Origin: Brasenia schreberi
Taxonomy: Eukaryota > Streptophyta > Magnoliopsida > Nymphaeales > Cabombaceae
Assembly (NCBI GenBank): GCA_036023115.1
Contig: JAYKKT010000048.1
Location: 6,144,001-6,208,000, forward strand
DNA length: 64,000 nt
Reading direction: 5' to 3'
Shown: positions 12,528 to 22,766 of the stretch, one piece after another
Layout: every line of letters starts with the position of its first letter
How positions within the stretch are numbered: the first letter of the stretch is position 1
Made by a program: the position numbers and the translations under genes
Notes under the pieces: generated by a model
Seen by the model: only the letters and a program-made list of their open reading frames with translations
Told to the model about the DNA's origin: nothing
The model's database searches: none

Positions 12528-12665
12528 TCAACACCAATCATTTCCACTAAAAAATATTGCAACCAAAGCTACAATGAGAGCATGGTCAATAGTATCACAA
12601 TAGAACGTCAGTCGAAACTTATGCCGGAAGACCATAGCTTTCCCGAGCTTGTACAATGCACTACA
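12528..12665 (-). CDS. LOR gene exon 3 (terminal coding)
   Basis: Acceptor 'aatgtctttgtgcag' just above 12665. 45 codons and a TGA stop at 12530-12528. Encodes [13 protein letters not shown], '[19 protein letters not shown]', [13 protein letters not shown]. The hydrophobic segment is typical of the LOR C-terminus. Too short and too tightly bounded to be found as a stand-alone open frame. Confidence 0.9.
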   Translation of the reverse strand, partial: CSALYKLGKAMVFRHKFRLTFYCDTIDHALIVALVAIFFSGNDWC

Positions 12666-15600
12666 CTGCACAAAGACATTTTAAAAATGGTTCAGATAAT
12701 ACACTACATAGAATCCATTCATAGTGAACTTCGCAAAAAATGGTGCAAATTACTGTGAGATGTTTCATCAGATGGACAAAAATCATCTGAGAAAATAACC
12801 AAAAAAGTAGAGTTTTTTTTCACTTGGTAGCCCCATGCATGAGATCACTAGAACACACACAGAGATTCAATACTGTCCATCTTCTGACATAACATTCTCA
12901 TGCCCACCTTTTACTTTTTGGGGAATCATTATAATAGTGCATCCCACAAAGTAAAGGGTTTGGATGTCATGCATCGTCAGAGGTGGGCAGAATTCAATTT
13001 TCCTATATGTATATATATAGTATCACCTCTTTTCTTAAAACTCAAATCTGCTACCTTTCCCTACATTGTTTTCGTCCAAAAATATGGACAAGGTTGCGGA
13101 AACTAGAACATGTCCCAAAACAGGTATCTTCCCTCCTCGTTTTCGAACATTGGGGACTGGCAGAAGTAAGTAAATATAGGTGGATGTGTAACCATATAAG
13201 GAAGACCGGATCAATAACGAAGTTATTAGATAAAAGGTTAGGTGTGGTACAAATAAAATAAAAACAACAAACACACTTAAAGAAGGATCAGACGTTTGGG
13301 GGTGCAACCTAAAGAGCTTGGATGAAAATATTTAAAAAATTAGATCATGTAGAATTTAAAAGAGAATGGGAATCGTCAAAACCTTTTAAAAATTCCATAC
13401 AACATGATCTTTTCTTCTCTAGAGTCAATTGCTAATATCATGCAAGATAGAGCATAGTAGCGAATAAAAATCCATCCAGTGGACTCAAACTAGTTTGGGA
13501 TAAGGCTGGTTTTCCCTTTGGCTTGAGCAGGTAGATTAAGTAAATGCATCTATGCTTTTATTGCCAAAACAGGCATATGCCTATCTGGAAACCTATTCTG
13601 GTCCCTTTCATGTTTTCCTAAAGTATGGTTATTGCCAAAACAGGCACATAACTATACTTTATAAATTTCATGTACTCCATATGTATTTTTACTTTCTTAT
13701 ACAGTCTCAACTCATCAACTCATGGACATTTTGCCTAACTGTATAGGTTCCAAATAGGATAAATAAGTTACCAAAAGGGAATTATTGCTGGCAACTTCAC
13801 CACGATTGAACTTGGAACTAAACTTATGATAATAATTCTCTCTCACACACAAAAAAAAAGACTGACCTATGAAAATGAATAAGTAATAAAAGCAGCCACA
13901 AAAGCAAAGTAAATTGAAAGCAGAGAAGGCATATAAATGAGGTGTACCTGAGCAAGAATGCTGTTTCCCCTGTAAACGGTGCATGATCTAGCAAATGGGC
14001 TACCTTTTACTACCATGTCCCCCAAAGCCACTCCTGTACCATCGAAATGATAGTTATGAACCAAGCCAAAGAATATCTCCAACTCCTTCACCCATTTATC
14101 AGCATCACTTCTCTTCTTTACACCAAAAACCATTTCTTCGTACCCGCAGCAATTCCTCCTACGACATTCCCAATCCCATCCTAATCCCTGAAGGCCCTGC
14201 ACTAATAAGGAATGCCACAAAAGTTTATTCATATAAACAACATATATGTGCACATGCCTGCTTGCGTGCATGTGTGGTACAGACGAACCTGTGTGTATAT
14301 ATCTGTGTACTTGTGTGCTTTGAAGAAGAAGAAAAGTTCCAAAACTAAGAAGCGACTGAGGGTCTTAAGGAGATGGTTAAGAGCCTTTTAATCTCTGATA
14401 AAGGAATGCCTAAGGCAATCCTTTATCACACTGTTCATGAGCTCCAAAATGGTGAGCCTCATAAGGTCATGGCTAAACTATTCTTAATGTTTGGTAAAAG
14501 AACTTTTATGCTCTCTCTATAATCTTCTGTAAAGAAAATTCTCAATTCAGGTACCGTTAGATTGTGGTTTGAACTTACAATCTTAATTTAATATGATTTG
14601 CGGTATCCATGTTTTTGTGTTCTGATAGAAACCATATCAGATGATACTTTAGGCAAGTAGTGCCAAAATGGAAACAACTTATCCAACTTGGTTTCACTAC
14701 CTTGTAGAGGAGACACCAGCTAATGCTAGTGCTGGCACGGCCCATTGTCAAAAGTGAGAAAACCATATTTATGACTGTTCTGCCTATTTTCTTCCACGTT
14801 TACCAGTTAGCATTAGCACATGCTAGTTTCAGCAAAAATCAGTTTGTCCATTGTAGAGTTTCTTGGCAATGAGAACATGTTATTCTCAAGTTCCAAGGTT
14901 GGAAAGTGTGACATATTGTTTTCCTTGAAAGCTGGTGTTACAACTAAGTTGGATCATCGGTTACTTTTTTATTAGTAGCAATATAAGATATTAGAGAGAG
15001 TTTGAAACTCTTTACCCTTTTCATGATGATCCTCGATGGTCAAGTTTTCTTTCTTTTTTCTAGGAAGGTTTGAATCCTCATGTGTTGTGGAAGGAATTAA
15101 GGTTAGCCAGCGACAAGATGGGATGTCCTTGGATGATAGGAGGAGACTCCAATACAGTATTATCTTCTATAAAGCCACAATGGGGAGAGAAGGGGTTCGT
15201 CATCTACGAGGAAGTTTCTGGAGTTGGTGGATGAGAGGGTACAACAACAACAACAACTAAGCCTTTTCCCATTCTAGATGGGGTCGGCTACATGGATTCT
15301 TTGTTTCCACTGAGCCCTATCATGTGCCATGTTAGCAGTTAACTAACAATAAGTTAGATCATTCTTTATTGTTTCTTTCCAACACTTTTGCGGTCGTCCT
15401 CTACCTCTTTTAATACTTTCCAAATTTTGTTTTTCATACCTTCTTACAGGTTCTTCTTCTGATCTTCTTTCAATATGCTCAAACCATCTTAAACAATATT
15501 CTCTCATTTTAGCCTCTATTGGTGCCACTCCTAATTTGTTTCTAATAACCTCATTATGTATACGGTCATCCATCTCAACATCTTCGTTTTTGTCACAGAC

Positions 15601-18600
15601 ATCTTTTGTACATGTTGATGATTAACTGCCCAACACTCAGAACCATAAAACATGGCACCCTAATTGTTGCTCTATAATATTTACCTTTTAACTTTAATGG
15701 TATCTTCTTATCACAAAGAATACTTGATGCTCCTCTCCATTTTAACCAACCAGCATTAATTCTATGCTTAACAGCTCTATCAATTCTTCCATCACTATGA
15801 AAAATTGACCCTAGGTATTTAAAACTTTCCTTTTGAAGGATGCAATGTGTGCCAATTTTAATTTCTATGTCCTCTGAGGTAACCAAATGATCAAACTTAC
15901 ATTCCATATATTTTGTCTTTATTCTACTAAGTCGGAGGCCTTTGCTTTCTAATGTTTCTCTCCATAGTTCCAATTTTCTATTAACTTTTTCCTTAGACTC
16001 CTCCACTAATACAATGTCATCTGCAAATAACATACACCAAGGTACTTCATCTTGAATATGTTTTGTTAACTCATCAATCACCATTATAAATAAGTATGGA
16101 CTTAAAGTTGATCCTTGATGTAACCCAATATTAACTTCAAAGAAGTCTGTCATTCCTTTATGAGTCCTCACACATGTTTTTGAACCATCATACATGTCTC
16201 TTATAAGGTTAATGTATGTCAATGGGATACCTCTTTTTTCCAAAGTTCTTCAAAGAACCTCCCTCGGTACTCTATCATAAGCTTTTTCTAGAGCAATATA
16301 TATCATGTGAAGGTCTTTCTTTTTTGCTCTAAAATGTTCCATAAGACGTCTCAAAAGGACTTCAACGGTAGATCTGCCTGGCATGAATCCAAATTGGTTC
16401 TCTGTTGTACTTGATACTTGTCTTCACCTACGTTCGATAATTCTTTCCCACAATTTCATAGTATGGCTCATTAACTTGATACCTCGATAATTTGCACAAT
16501 TCTGAATGTCTCCCTTGTTCTTATATATGGGTATAAGTGTATTTGCTCTCCATTCCTGTGGCATCTTAGTTTCTCCATATTTCATTAAATAGTCTTGTGA
16601 GCAAAGTGATTCCTATTTCTTCTAGTATTTTCCAAACTTCTATAGGAATATTGTTTGGTCCTACCGATTTACCACCCTTCATATGTTTAAGAGCCTCTTT
16701 GACTTCATTCTTTTGAATACGTCGATAGAAATTGTGGTTTATATACTTTTCTGATTTGGCTAACTCTCTTAAGTTAATACTAACATCTTTATTTTCATTA
16801 AAAAGCTTTTAAAAATAGTTTTTTTATCTATTTCTTATATCATCATTTGCCACTAGAATTTTTTCATCCTCATCTTTAATGCATCTAACATAATTAAGAT
16901 CTTTAGTTTTCTTATCTCTAGCCCTAGCTATCCTAAAAATATCTCTTTCACCCTCTTTTGAGTTGAGTTTGTCATATAAATCCTCCCAAATTTTAGCTTT
17001 TGTTTCACTGACGGCCTTTTTCGCTTCCTTCTTTGCTTTCTTATAAGCCTCTAAAGTTTCACTAGTTTTCTTAGCATAATATAATTTGTAACACGCCCTC
17101 TTTGCCTTGATTTTATTTTGCACTACTTCACTCCACCACCAAGCTTCTTTTATGACGATACACCTCCCTTAGATACACCTAACACGTCTTTCACCACTTT
17201 CCTAATATGTATAATCATATTGTTCCACATATCACACAGTGTACCAACATAATTCCAAACATCTCCTTAAAGGACGTTCTTTTTAAATATATCTTCTTTC
17301 TTGCTTTTAAAGTTCCACTATTTAGTATGAATAGCTCGATGCACTCTTTTGAAGGACTTTGTGTTAGGCTTCCGATAGCTAGCGAAGTGTTGCAGAGCCT
17401 AAATGCAGTGATAAGTAAGCAAGGGCCACTACATTTTCGCCCGGATGTAGTGAATCAATTGCAGAGAAGGTTCCCACGTCATGGACGGGTGTGGGTAAAG
17501 AAGTTAGTCCCGCTATATTGCCGCCCGAATGTAGTGAATAATTTACGGAGACGGTCTCCTCATTTTCAATATGGATGGATGTGGGAGGTAAGGAAACTAG
17601 TCCTAGATAATAAGATTCATATTAGTTCTTGGAATATCATAACATTATCTGGTAAGATAATGGAGGTGGTATATACTATGATTCGGAGAAAGATTCATAT
17701 TTTATGTTTACAGGAGACAAAGTGGGTTGGAGAAAAAGCAAAGGAGATAGAGGATAAAGGTTTTAAATTATGGTAGTCAGGTAAGGAAAATGCTCAAAAT
17801 GAAAATTGGTATTATCATAAATAAAGATTTAAAGGATAGTGTAGTAGACATACAACGATATGGTGACCTAAGTCACACAGACACTTCTAAGAGGTGGAGT
17901 ATCGACCTCGACATGGGTGCAACACCGATACCATATCGGTGCGGCATGGCAAAAAAAATTGCAATTTTTTTTTTTGTAACTGACGGTTCTACCATCTATG
18001 GTGTATTTATCCTAGAGAACCCGATCAAAGCGAGAGTAATTCGTGAAGACGATGAAACCGAAGCCTCTTAGTCGACTCGTGACCTTATCTCCCATGATGA
18101 CCACTTGAGTTACCTCACCATAGTTTTCAAAATGCTCCTTCACCTTGTCTTTCATCATCTCCCATAAAACTCCACCGATGAACGTAGAAAAATATCTCAA
18201 CGCGGACCTTCTTCACTTCCTTTTGTGTGTATATTCCATGCTTCATAATCTGGTATCGATTTTGAAGTTCGGGTCTTTTTGGATAAATGGGCCTGGATAG
18301 TGAAGATTGATTTGTGTATTATGATGAAATTGGTAGTTGTTTACAGTTTATGTGTTTTGCTTTAATATAAAGTTGTGTACTTGCTATTGTCATATACTTA
18401 TGTTAATTGATGTCTCACTTGTTGTAGCTTGAATATTATATATAATATATAATATTATATACCCTAACAGTGTCGCTGCACCCAAAATTTTTGAAATTTG
18501 CCGTATCCCGCATCCGCACCCGTGTCAACACCCACACCCGCACTCGTGTGACATAGATGGTGACCGAATCATGACATTGAAATTAGTGTTAGGAGCAGAG

Positions 18601-19941
18601 GTTTTGAATATAGTTTGTACTTACGTACGTAGAAGATAGTATAAAGCCTGCATTTTGGAAAGAATTAGATAAGGTGATTCAAAGGATTCCACAAAGGGAG
18701 ATGATTTGTTTAGGAAGAGACTTAAATGGACATGTCCGTAAAGAGACATTAGGATATCAAGGTATTCATGGAAACTTTGGTTTTGGGGATATAAATGAGA
18801 AAGGTAGGGAGATTTTAAATTTTGTTATAGCATTTGATCTCTTTATAGTCAATACAATCTTCAAAAAACGAGATGAACATTTAATTAGTTATAAGAATGG
18901 CTTATCACAAACACAAATTGATTACTTTATTTGTAGAAAAAAAGATAGAGTGTGTTGTAAAGATTGCAAGGTAATTCCAAGAGAAAGCTTAACCACCAAA
19001 CATCGACTTTTAATTATGGATTTACAAATAAAAGAATGGATGAGAGGGTACATGAATTTAAATTCATTTGCAGCGAGCATGTGGTCTTAACAGTTCATGT
19101 TCATTATTAGTTTTCACACGAGTTGAAAACACATGCTTTAGCAGCCAATGCATATTGATCAACATAAAAAGAGGACTTCAGTTTTTGGTGACTAAACCTT
19201 GTGACCCTAAAAGGAATAACACTATAGTCCACTTTTAGCTTTCTGCTCAAAGAAATTACAAAAGAAAGATATCAGGAACGGAAGATGAGGACTGATTATG
19301 CTCTTAGGTAATGTCCCAAGAGCTGTTTCAGCCATACTGTTAAGTATAATTAAAACGCGTTCGAAATTGCCCTCAATGATATCAGCCTGTACTGTCTTTG
19401 CTACTAAACTTCCATGAAACTAAGAGTTAGTTCAGCCATATTGTCAAGGATAAGTAAAATGCATTGGAAATTGCCCTCAACGGCACTCAAGCCTCCAATA
19501 AAAGTCAGGTTTTCCTCAATTTGGTAACGTCGATCGTATTCTTTTAAGGCCAAAATTTTAACTTGAAAGGCATTTTTAGACAATTGTAACTACAGGGATA
19601 AAATAACACATGCTACTGGGATTCTTGCGATTGTTTACAATAAGAAACAACCAATCATTCTTCAAAAGGAAAATTCTCCATGTTATTGAATTTCCCAGTG
19701 AGAGAGGGAGAGTACTTACGGGTTGTTGGTAGATAGAGAGGAGTGGATTTCCGGAGGAATCGAGCAGAATCAGATTGTTGGTACGACCTAAATGGTATCT
19801 CCCGCGTACCATGAACACTGTGTTGCCTCCGGCGTCCTCCACCGTGAAATCCCCCTGGCTCACGCTCAATATGTGCTTTTTCACGGTATAATCGATCGGA
19901 AAACCTGGTCGGAACTGTGCGCATGTGTGCGCCGACGCCAT
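12528..19941 (-). CDS. LURP-one-related (LOR, DUF567/Tubby-C fold) protein, 3 exons
   Basis: Coding exons 19941-19720 (74 codons), 14196-13948 (83) and 12665-12528 (45 plus TGA) join in phase 0 to give 202 aa, the usual LOR length. Residues about 10-73 carry the family core: '[20 protein letters not shown]', then [16 protein letters not shown], then '[16 protein letters not shown]'. Exon 2 supplies 'MVFGVKKRS' and '[20 protein letters not shown]', the ExKGSxxxRSCxVY block. Exon 3 gives 'RHKFRLTFY' and '[15 protein letters not shown]', the C-terminal hydrophobic helix of the beta-barrel fold. No signal peptide or stable membrane segment is seen. LOR proteins are related to plant defence-responsive LURP1, but most members, including this one, have no assigned function. 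Intron 1 (5,523 bp) contains a 5'-inverted LINE and a Pack-MULE; intron 2 is 1,282 bp. The start of exon 2 ([17 protein letters not shown]) is atypical for the family. Confidence 0.92.
12666..13947 (-). other. LOR gene intron 2
   Basis: 1,282 bp, GT/AG. Holds short TA and CT tracts and some imperfect words (gccaaaacaggca occurs twice, about 13562 and 13634). Open frames at 12900-13746 on both strands have no recognisable motif and are treated as intronic noise. Confidence 0.8.
13948..14196 (-). CDS. LOR gene exon 2
   Basis: Acceptor 'ttattagtgcag' just above 14196 and donor 'cag|gtacac' at 13948/13947. 249 nt, phase 0 at both ends. The homologous stretch ends NSILAQ exactly at the donor. Confidence 0.9.
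14197..15227 (-). other. LOR intron 1, proximal part without element
   Basis: Intronic sequence between exon 2 and the inserted LINE. No gene or repeat recognised. Confidence 0.75.
15228..15243. repeat. Target-site duplication of the intronic LINE (left)
   Basis: 'tggatgagagggtaca' is identical to 19037-19052. The last bases overlap the start of the (CAA)n tail, so the true TSD may be 13-16 bp. Confidence 0.92.
15243..17352 (-). mobile_element. RTE-type LINE copy 1: RT-bearing 3' part
   Basis: Minus-strand 3' portion of a LINE, from the pre-RT linker to its (TTG)n tail (read as (CAA)n at 15243-15257). Recognisable blocks are a lysine-rich linker at 17123-16824, the RT entry region around 16680-16430, the RT palm at 16243-15593 ('[20 protein letters not shown]', '[18 protein letters not shown]'), and the C-terminal region at 15573-15343 (begins [18 protein letters not shown]). 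Frameshifts and stops separate the blocks, so it is inactive. At 17352 the orientation flips: the remaining 5' portion of the same element lies in opposite orientation at 17353-19036. Confidence 0.93.
17860..17868. repeat. 9-bp TSD of the Pack-MULE (left)
   Basis: 'atggtgacc', repeated at 18557-18565. Removing the insert restores the LINE reading 'gatatggtgaccgaatca', as in the copy at 33828-33845. Confidence 0.93.
17869..18556. mobile_element. Pack-MULE-like element carrying an RRM gene fragment
   Basis: A 688-bp insert inside the LINE, bounded by a perfect 9-bp TSD, the Mutator-superfamily length. Ends are imperfect inverted repeats: 'taagtcacac' at the left against tatgtcacac read from the right end. 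Both arms share further inverted words (gacatgggtgc/gacacgggtgc, then an A/T-rich patch). The interior holds a captured gene piece on the minus strand. No transposase is encoded, so it is non-autonomous. A second, reversed and truncated copy lies at 46132-46550. Confidence 0.85.
18012..18200 (-). pseudogene. Captured RRM (hnRNP-like) gene fragment
   Basis: 62-codon minus-strand open stretch starting [14 protein letters not shown]. It continues '[19 protein letters not shown]', [21 protein letters not shown] corresponds to RNP2 and RGFGFIVF to RNP1 of an RNA-recognition motif, as in plant Musashi/hnRNP A/B-like proteins. It stops shortly after RNP1, so the RRM is incomplete and there is no sign of a functional gene. 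The second copy at 46429-46550 has better-preserved residues (FIDGISWE). Confidence 0.82.
18557..18565. repeat. 9-bp TSD of the Pack-MULE (right)
   Basis: 'atggtgacc', identical to 17860-17868. Confidence 0.93.
19037..19052. repeat. Target-site duplication of the intronic LINE (right)
   Basis: 'tggatgagagggtaca', identical to 15228-15243; it closes LINE copy 1. Confidence 0.92.
19720..19941 (-). CDS. LOR gene exon 1 (coding part)
   Basis: ATG at 19941, beginning [10 protein letters not shown]. It ends '...caacaaccc' at a strong donor, gtaagt (19719-19714), in phase 0. Reading past the donor only adds a non-homologous tail (VSTLPLSLG), so the longer open frame is not the protein. Confidence 0.93.
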
Positions 19942-20067
19942 CGTTGAATCAGCAAAGAAGGCGACGATTGACTTAGGAGAGAATACGGAAAAAACCCGAG
20001 CTCAATGTTCAATAAGGAAGCCGTGGAAGCTTTCCCTTCTTAACCAACGTGGCAACATACAAGTACG

Positions 20068-20075
20068 TATTTATA
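20068..20075 (-). promoter_or_regulatory. Putative TATA box of the LOR gene
   Basis: 'tataaata' on the minus strand (gtataaatacg context), about 127 bp upstream of the ATG. A start ~30 bp further on would give a 5' UTR near 100 nt. ACGT-core words (tacgtac, ttacgtgta at about 20082-20100) lie just upstream and could be G-box/ABRE-like, which is only suggestive. Confidence 0.55.
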
Positions 20076-20239
20076 CGGTGTTGTACGTACGTTACGTGTA
20101 TGAAAATGCACAATTTTCTCTGCCGTTGATCCCGAAAAGATGGACGGGAGATATATTCATCTCGACCATTGAAATCGTTTGCAACGACAATCAGGCACCC
20201 TTACTGGTGGAGCCCACTTAGGACAAAAAGGTACTACGT

Positions 20240-22680
20240 CACCCCGTGGGATAGAAGTAAAAATACTGGGAAGAATTTCAAATTAGTCCATCGAGAAGTC
20301 CAAAATCAAGAAAAGCTTTCTTCGTTTTCATTGATAAACGAAAGAAACTTCTTTTGTATCGTATTGTATTTTAACGTATTAATCAATACAATTTAGATAA
20401 CTGTATCACAGAAAAAGATTTATCTTGTTTTATCTAAGCATATTATAAAATATGGTATAATATGGATACTATATCATATGATATAGTGGTTGTTTTGGAA
20501 AATTATGTTCTTTTTGTAAATCAAGGCTTTAGATGGGTTTAAACCCTCTCTACGCAAATTTTTTTGCCCATCTCTTGCATGTTTGCTCCTTCTCTACCGA
20601 AGACCAACCTAATTTCTTTCTCAAAAATCCAAAATCTATTTTATATATACTAATGGTCGTCAATCCTAAGTTTCAAAACAAGGCCCAAAGGCAATGCATT
20701 GCATGTGTTTTGGTTTGTTTTGAAATTGAGTTCATTATCTTTTTGTGTGGTATATGTTGGTGATATTGATATTGATAGGTAAAATTGATGTTACTAGCCT
20801 ATGAGACAAAGAAATATAATCCTTCATGAAGTTTTACATATTAAAGGTCGAAGAAGAATTAAAACACTTGATACTGGAGAAAATAAAAGCTTTCCTAAAA
20901 GTTTGTGAATTATTTAAAGGCACATGAAAGCATGCGAATTATTAAAGACACCTAAAGAATTGGTGAGGTCCACAGGCGCACCTAACATTTCCAATTTGTT
21001 AATCTTTTATGATTCTTTTCATCCAGTAGACCACAGTTATCAACAACCCACGTCGAGTTAAACTTACATGCTTTTCTTTTAATTACTTTTCCATGTCAAT
21101 TTAAGTGCATCACTAAAAGGTTTGTACAAGTCTAAAAATAGTTATAAACCATCTTTGAAGGATCCTCAGAAGAACCATCCATCATCCCATCTTAAACTCG
21201 CCTTCTTGGCATGCCCTTCCAACCAAGCCGAGTCCGTTTTGGGTTGAAAGCGTTATCAAATGATGGATCCTTAGAGATAGGTCTGGGCCATTTTGTTTAA
21301 GCATGAAAAATCAGGGCGCATTTTCAATGACCTCCACAACTTAGGTACTTATTGTTATGAAATTCTGCAGATAAGCTCTTATAGATTTCTGAAAATTAGG
21401 TGGACTTTTTGTTAATAGAGACACAAGATGGGTAATTACTAGTAGATGTGATATCACGATAGAATAATTTTCTAGGATTGGGTCAATAATGTTCATGCGG
21501 TTAATATCAAATGTTAGCCAACCACATGTGTGTGCTACATGTGCTATAATAATTCAGTGCAACATTTTTTAGCAGTTAGAATGTATCTCTTAATTTGTTA
21601 TTTCTTAATGTATTCTATTAAGTTAGGTGTCACTTATCTTATGTTGTATTTTTTACAAATATATAAGGTAGATAAAACTTCAATGTTGCATATCTTTCTA
21701 TCCTAACAATAATATAGATATAGAAATATAGCCAGTCGAGATTTACCATTTCATTCTTATATTGATATATACCTAGAATTGAGAGGATAGGGTAATAATA
21801 ATACTTATAATGTTGATGATGATTAGTTAATTATATTATGTAAAATGTCCTATGAATCAAGTTGTAATTTGTAATTTCTTTTTTTATTTCAATTATAAAA
21901 TGTTTGTTCTTTTGCCTTAGTTATAAACTTATTATTTAGATTGTAATTAATGACAGTAGAATATTCATCAGTTTTGTACAAGTATCGACTTTGTTATTTT
22001 CCATATATGTCTACTCCAATCCTCTTTCGTTCATTTTACACATGAGAGTATAAGACCTTGTTTTTGAAATTCACATGCATACTCTGCTATTGCTATGTGG
22101 ACGTGGTAATTGTAAAGGTGCAAAGTAAGATAGTGGAAGGGAAATGTGATCGGGTTGCATCATTCCTTTAGTACAAGAAGTAGATTGGTCGTAACACCCT
22201 CTGGATGATGATGCATCTCTTAGTGTGTCATCATTTTGTAGATGATGTAATATGGGTGCATTATTAAGTACCAGTTGTTGGGCATGTCCCTATTTTACAT
22301 GTTTTTCCTTATGCGTTGCTCACTAGCCTCGTATCAGTGTGTATATGAACTTTCACATGTAAAAGGGTAGGTAAGACAAATGAAAGTAACGGTGAGCCTC
22401 CATTCAAGCCAGGCATGGTGAGAAGAACATTGTTCTCGTAACGCCTTCCTTTTCAAATGAGAAGCTTGTCATTCTTTTTGTCACTTGAAAATACGTTTTA
22501 ATAATTTGTTGTATCTTATATTACATAGAACCAAGATTATTGAAAAAGGTATCGAAGGCGTCTACTTAGTTTCTAAAATTAATCAAATATAGATGCAAAT
22601 AGGTAACAAGATATGCAATAAAATAAGCAATAGTTAGTACACTAATTTCATCACTAGCACATATATATACATGTATATAT
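20240..22680. other. Intergenic, no gene recognised
   Basis: AT-rich sequence between the divergent LOR and Yippee genes. Open frames at 20169-20396 and 20533-20763 have no recognisable motif. Confidence 0.6.
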
Positions 22681-22695
22681 ATAGACACAAACACG

Positions 22696-22696
22696 G

Positions 22697-22752
<56 letters not shown>

Positions 22753-22766
22753 TGTGTGTGTGTGTA
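22696..22766. repeat. (AC)n(AT)n(GT)n palindromic microsatellite
   Basis: An AC run (to about 22719), then an AT run (about 22719-22746), a short 'gtag' interruption and a GT run (about 22750-22765). The AC and GT arms are mutually complementary around a self-complementary AT core, so the strand can fold into a long hairpin. Short open frames over it are artefacts. Confidence 0.95.

Larger units (their letters stand above)
17353..19036 (+). mobile_element. RTE-type LINE copy 1: inverted 5' part with endonuclease
   Basis: Plus-strand 5' portion of the same LINE, split by a Mutator-like element at 17869-18556. It starts near the element 5' end (similar to 33340-33420). It then encodes the apurinic-type endonuclease: '[20 protein letters not shown]' and '[20 protein letters not shown]' (about 17620-17760, with the catalytic glutamate of QET), then '[19 protein letters not shown]' and '[17 protein letters not shown]' at 18701-18950. 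It ends at 19036, within about a dozen bases of the element position where the RT-bearing part starts, so the two halves are complementary and together make one almost complete element. Broken by stops. Confidence 0.92.

Noticed and set aside
13035..13307. Candidate third exon of the LOR gene (reading [15 protein letters not shown])
   Set aside because: Superficially like the LOR C-terminus, but 12665-12528 fits far better ([24 protein letters not shown]) with a good acceptor and the right phase.
13867..14271. 134-codon minus open frame as an independent gene
   Set aside because: Its homologous core is exactly bounded by an acceptor (14196) and a donor (13948) and joins in phase to LOR exons 1 and 3. 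The flanking codons are intronic.
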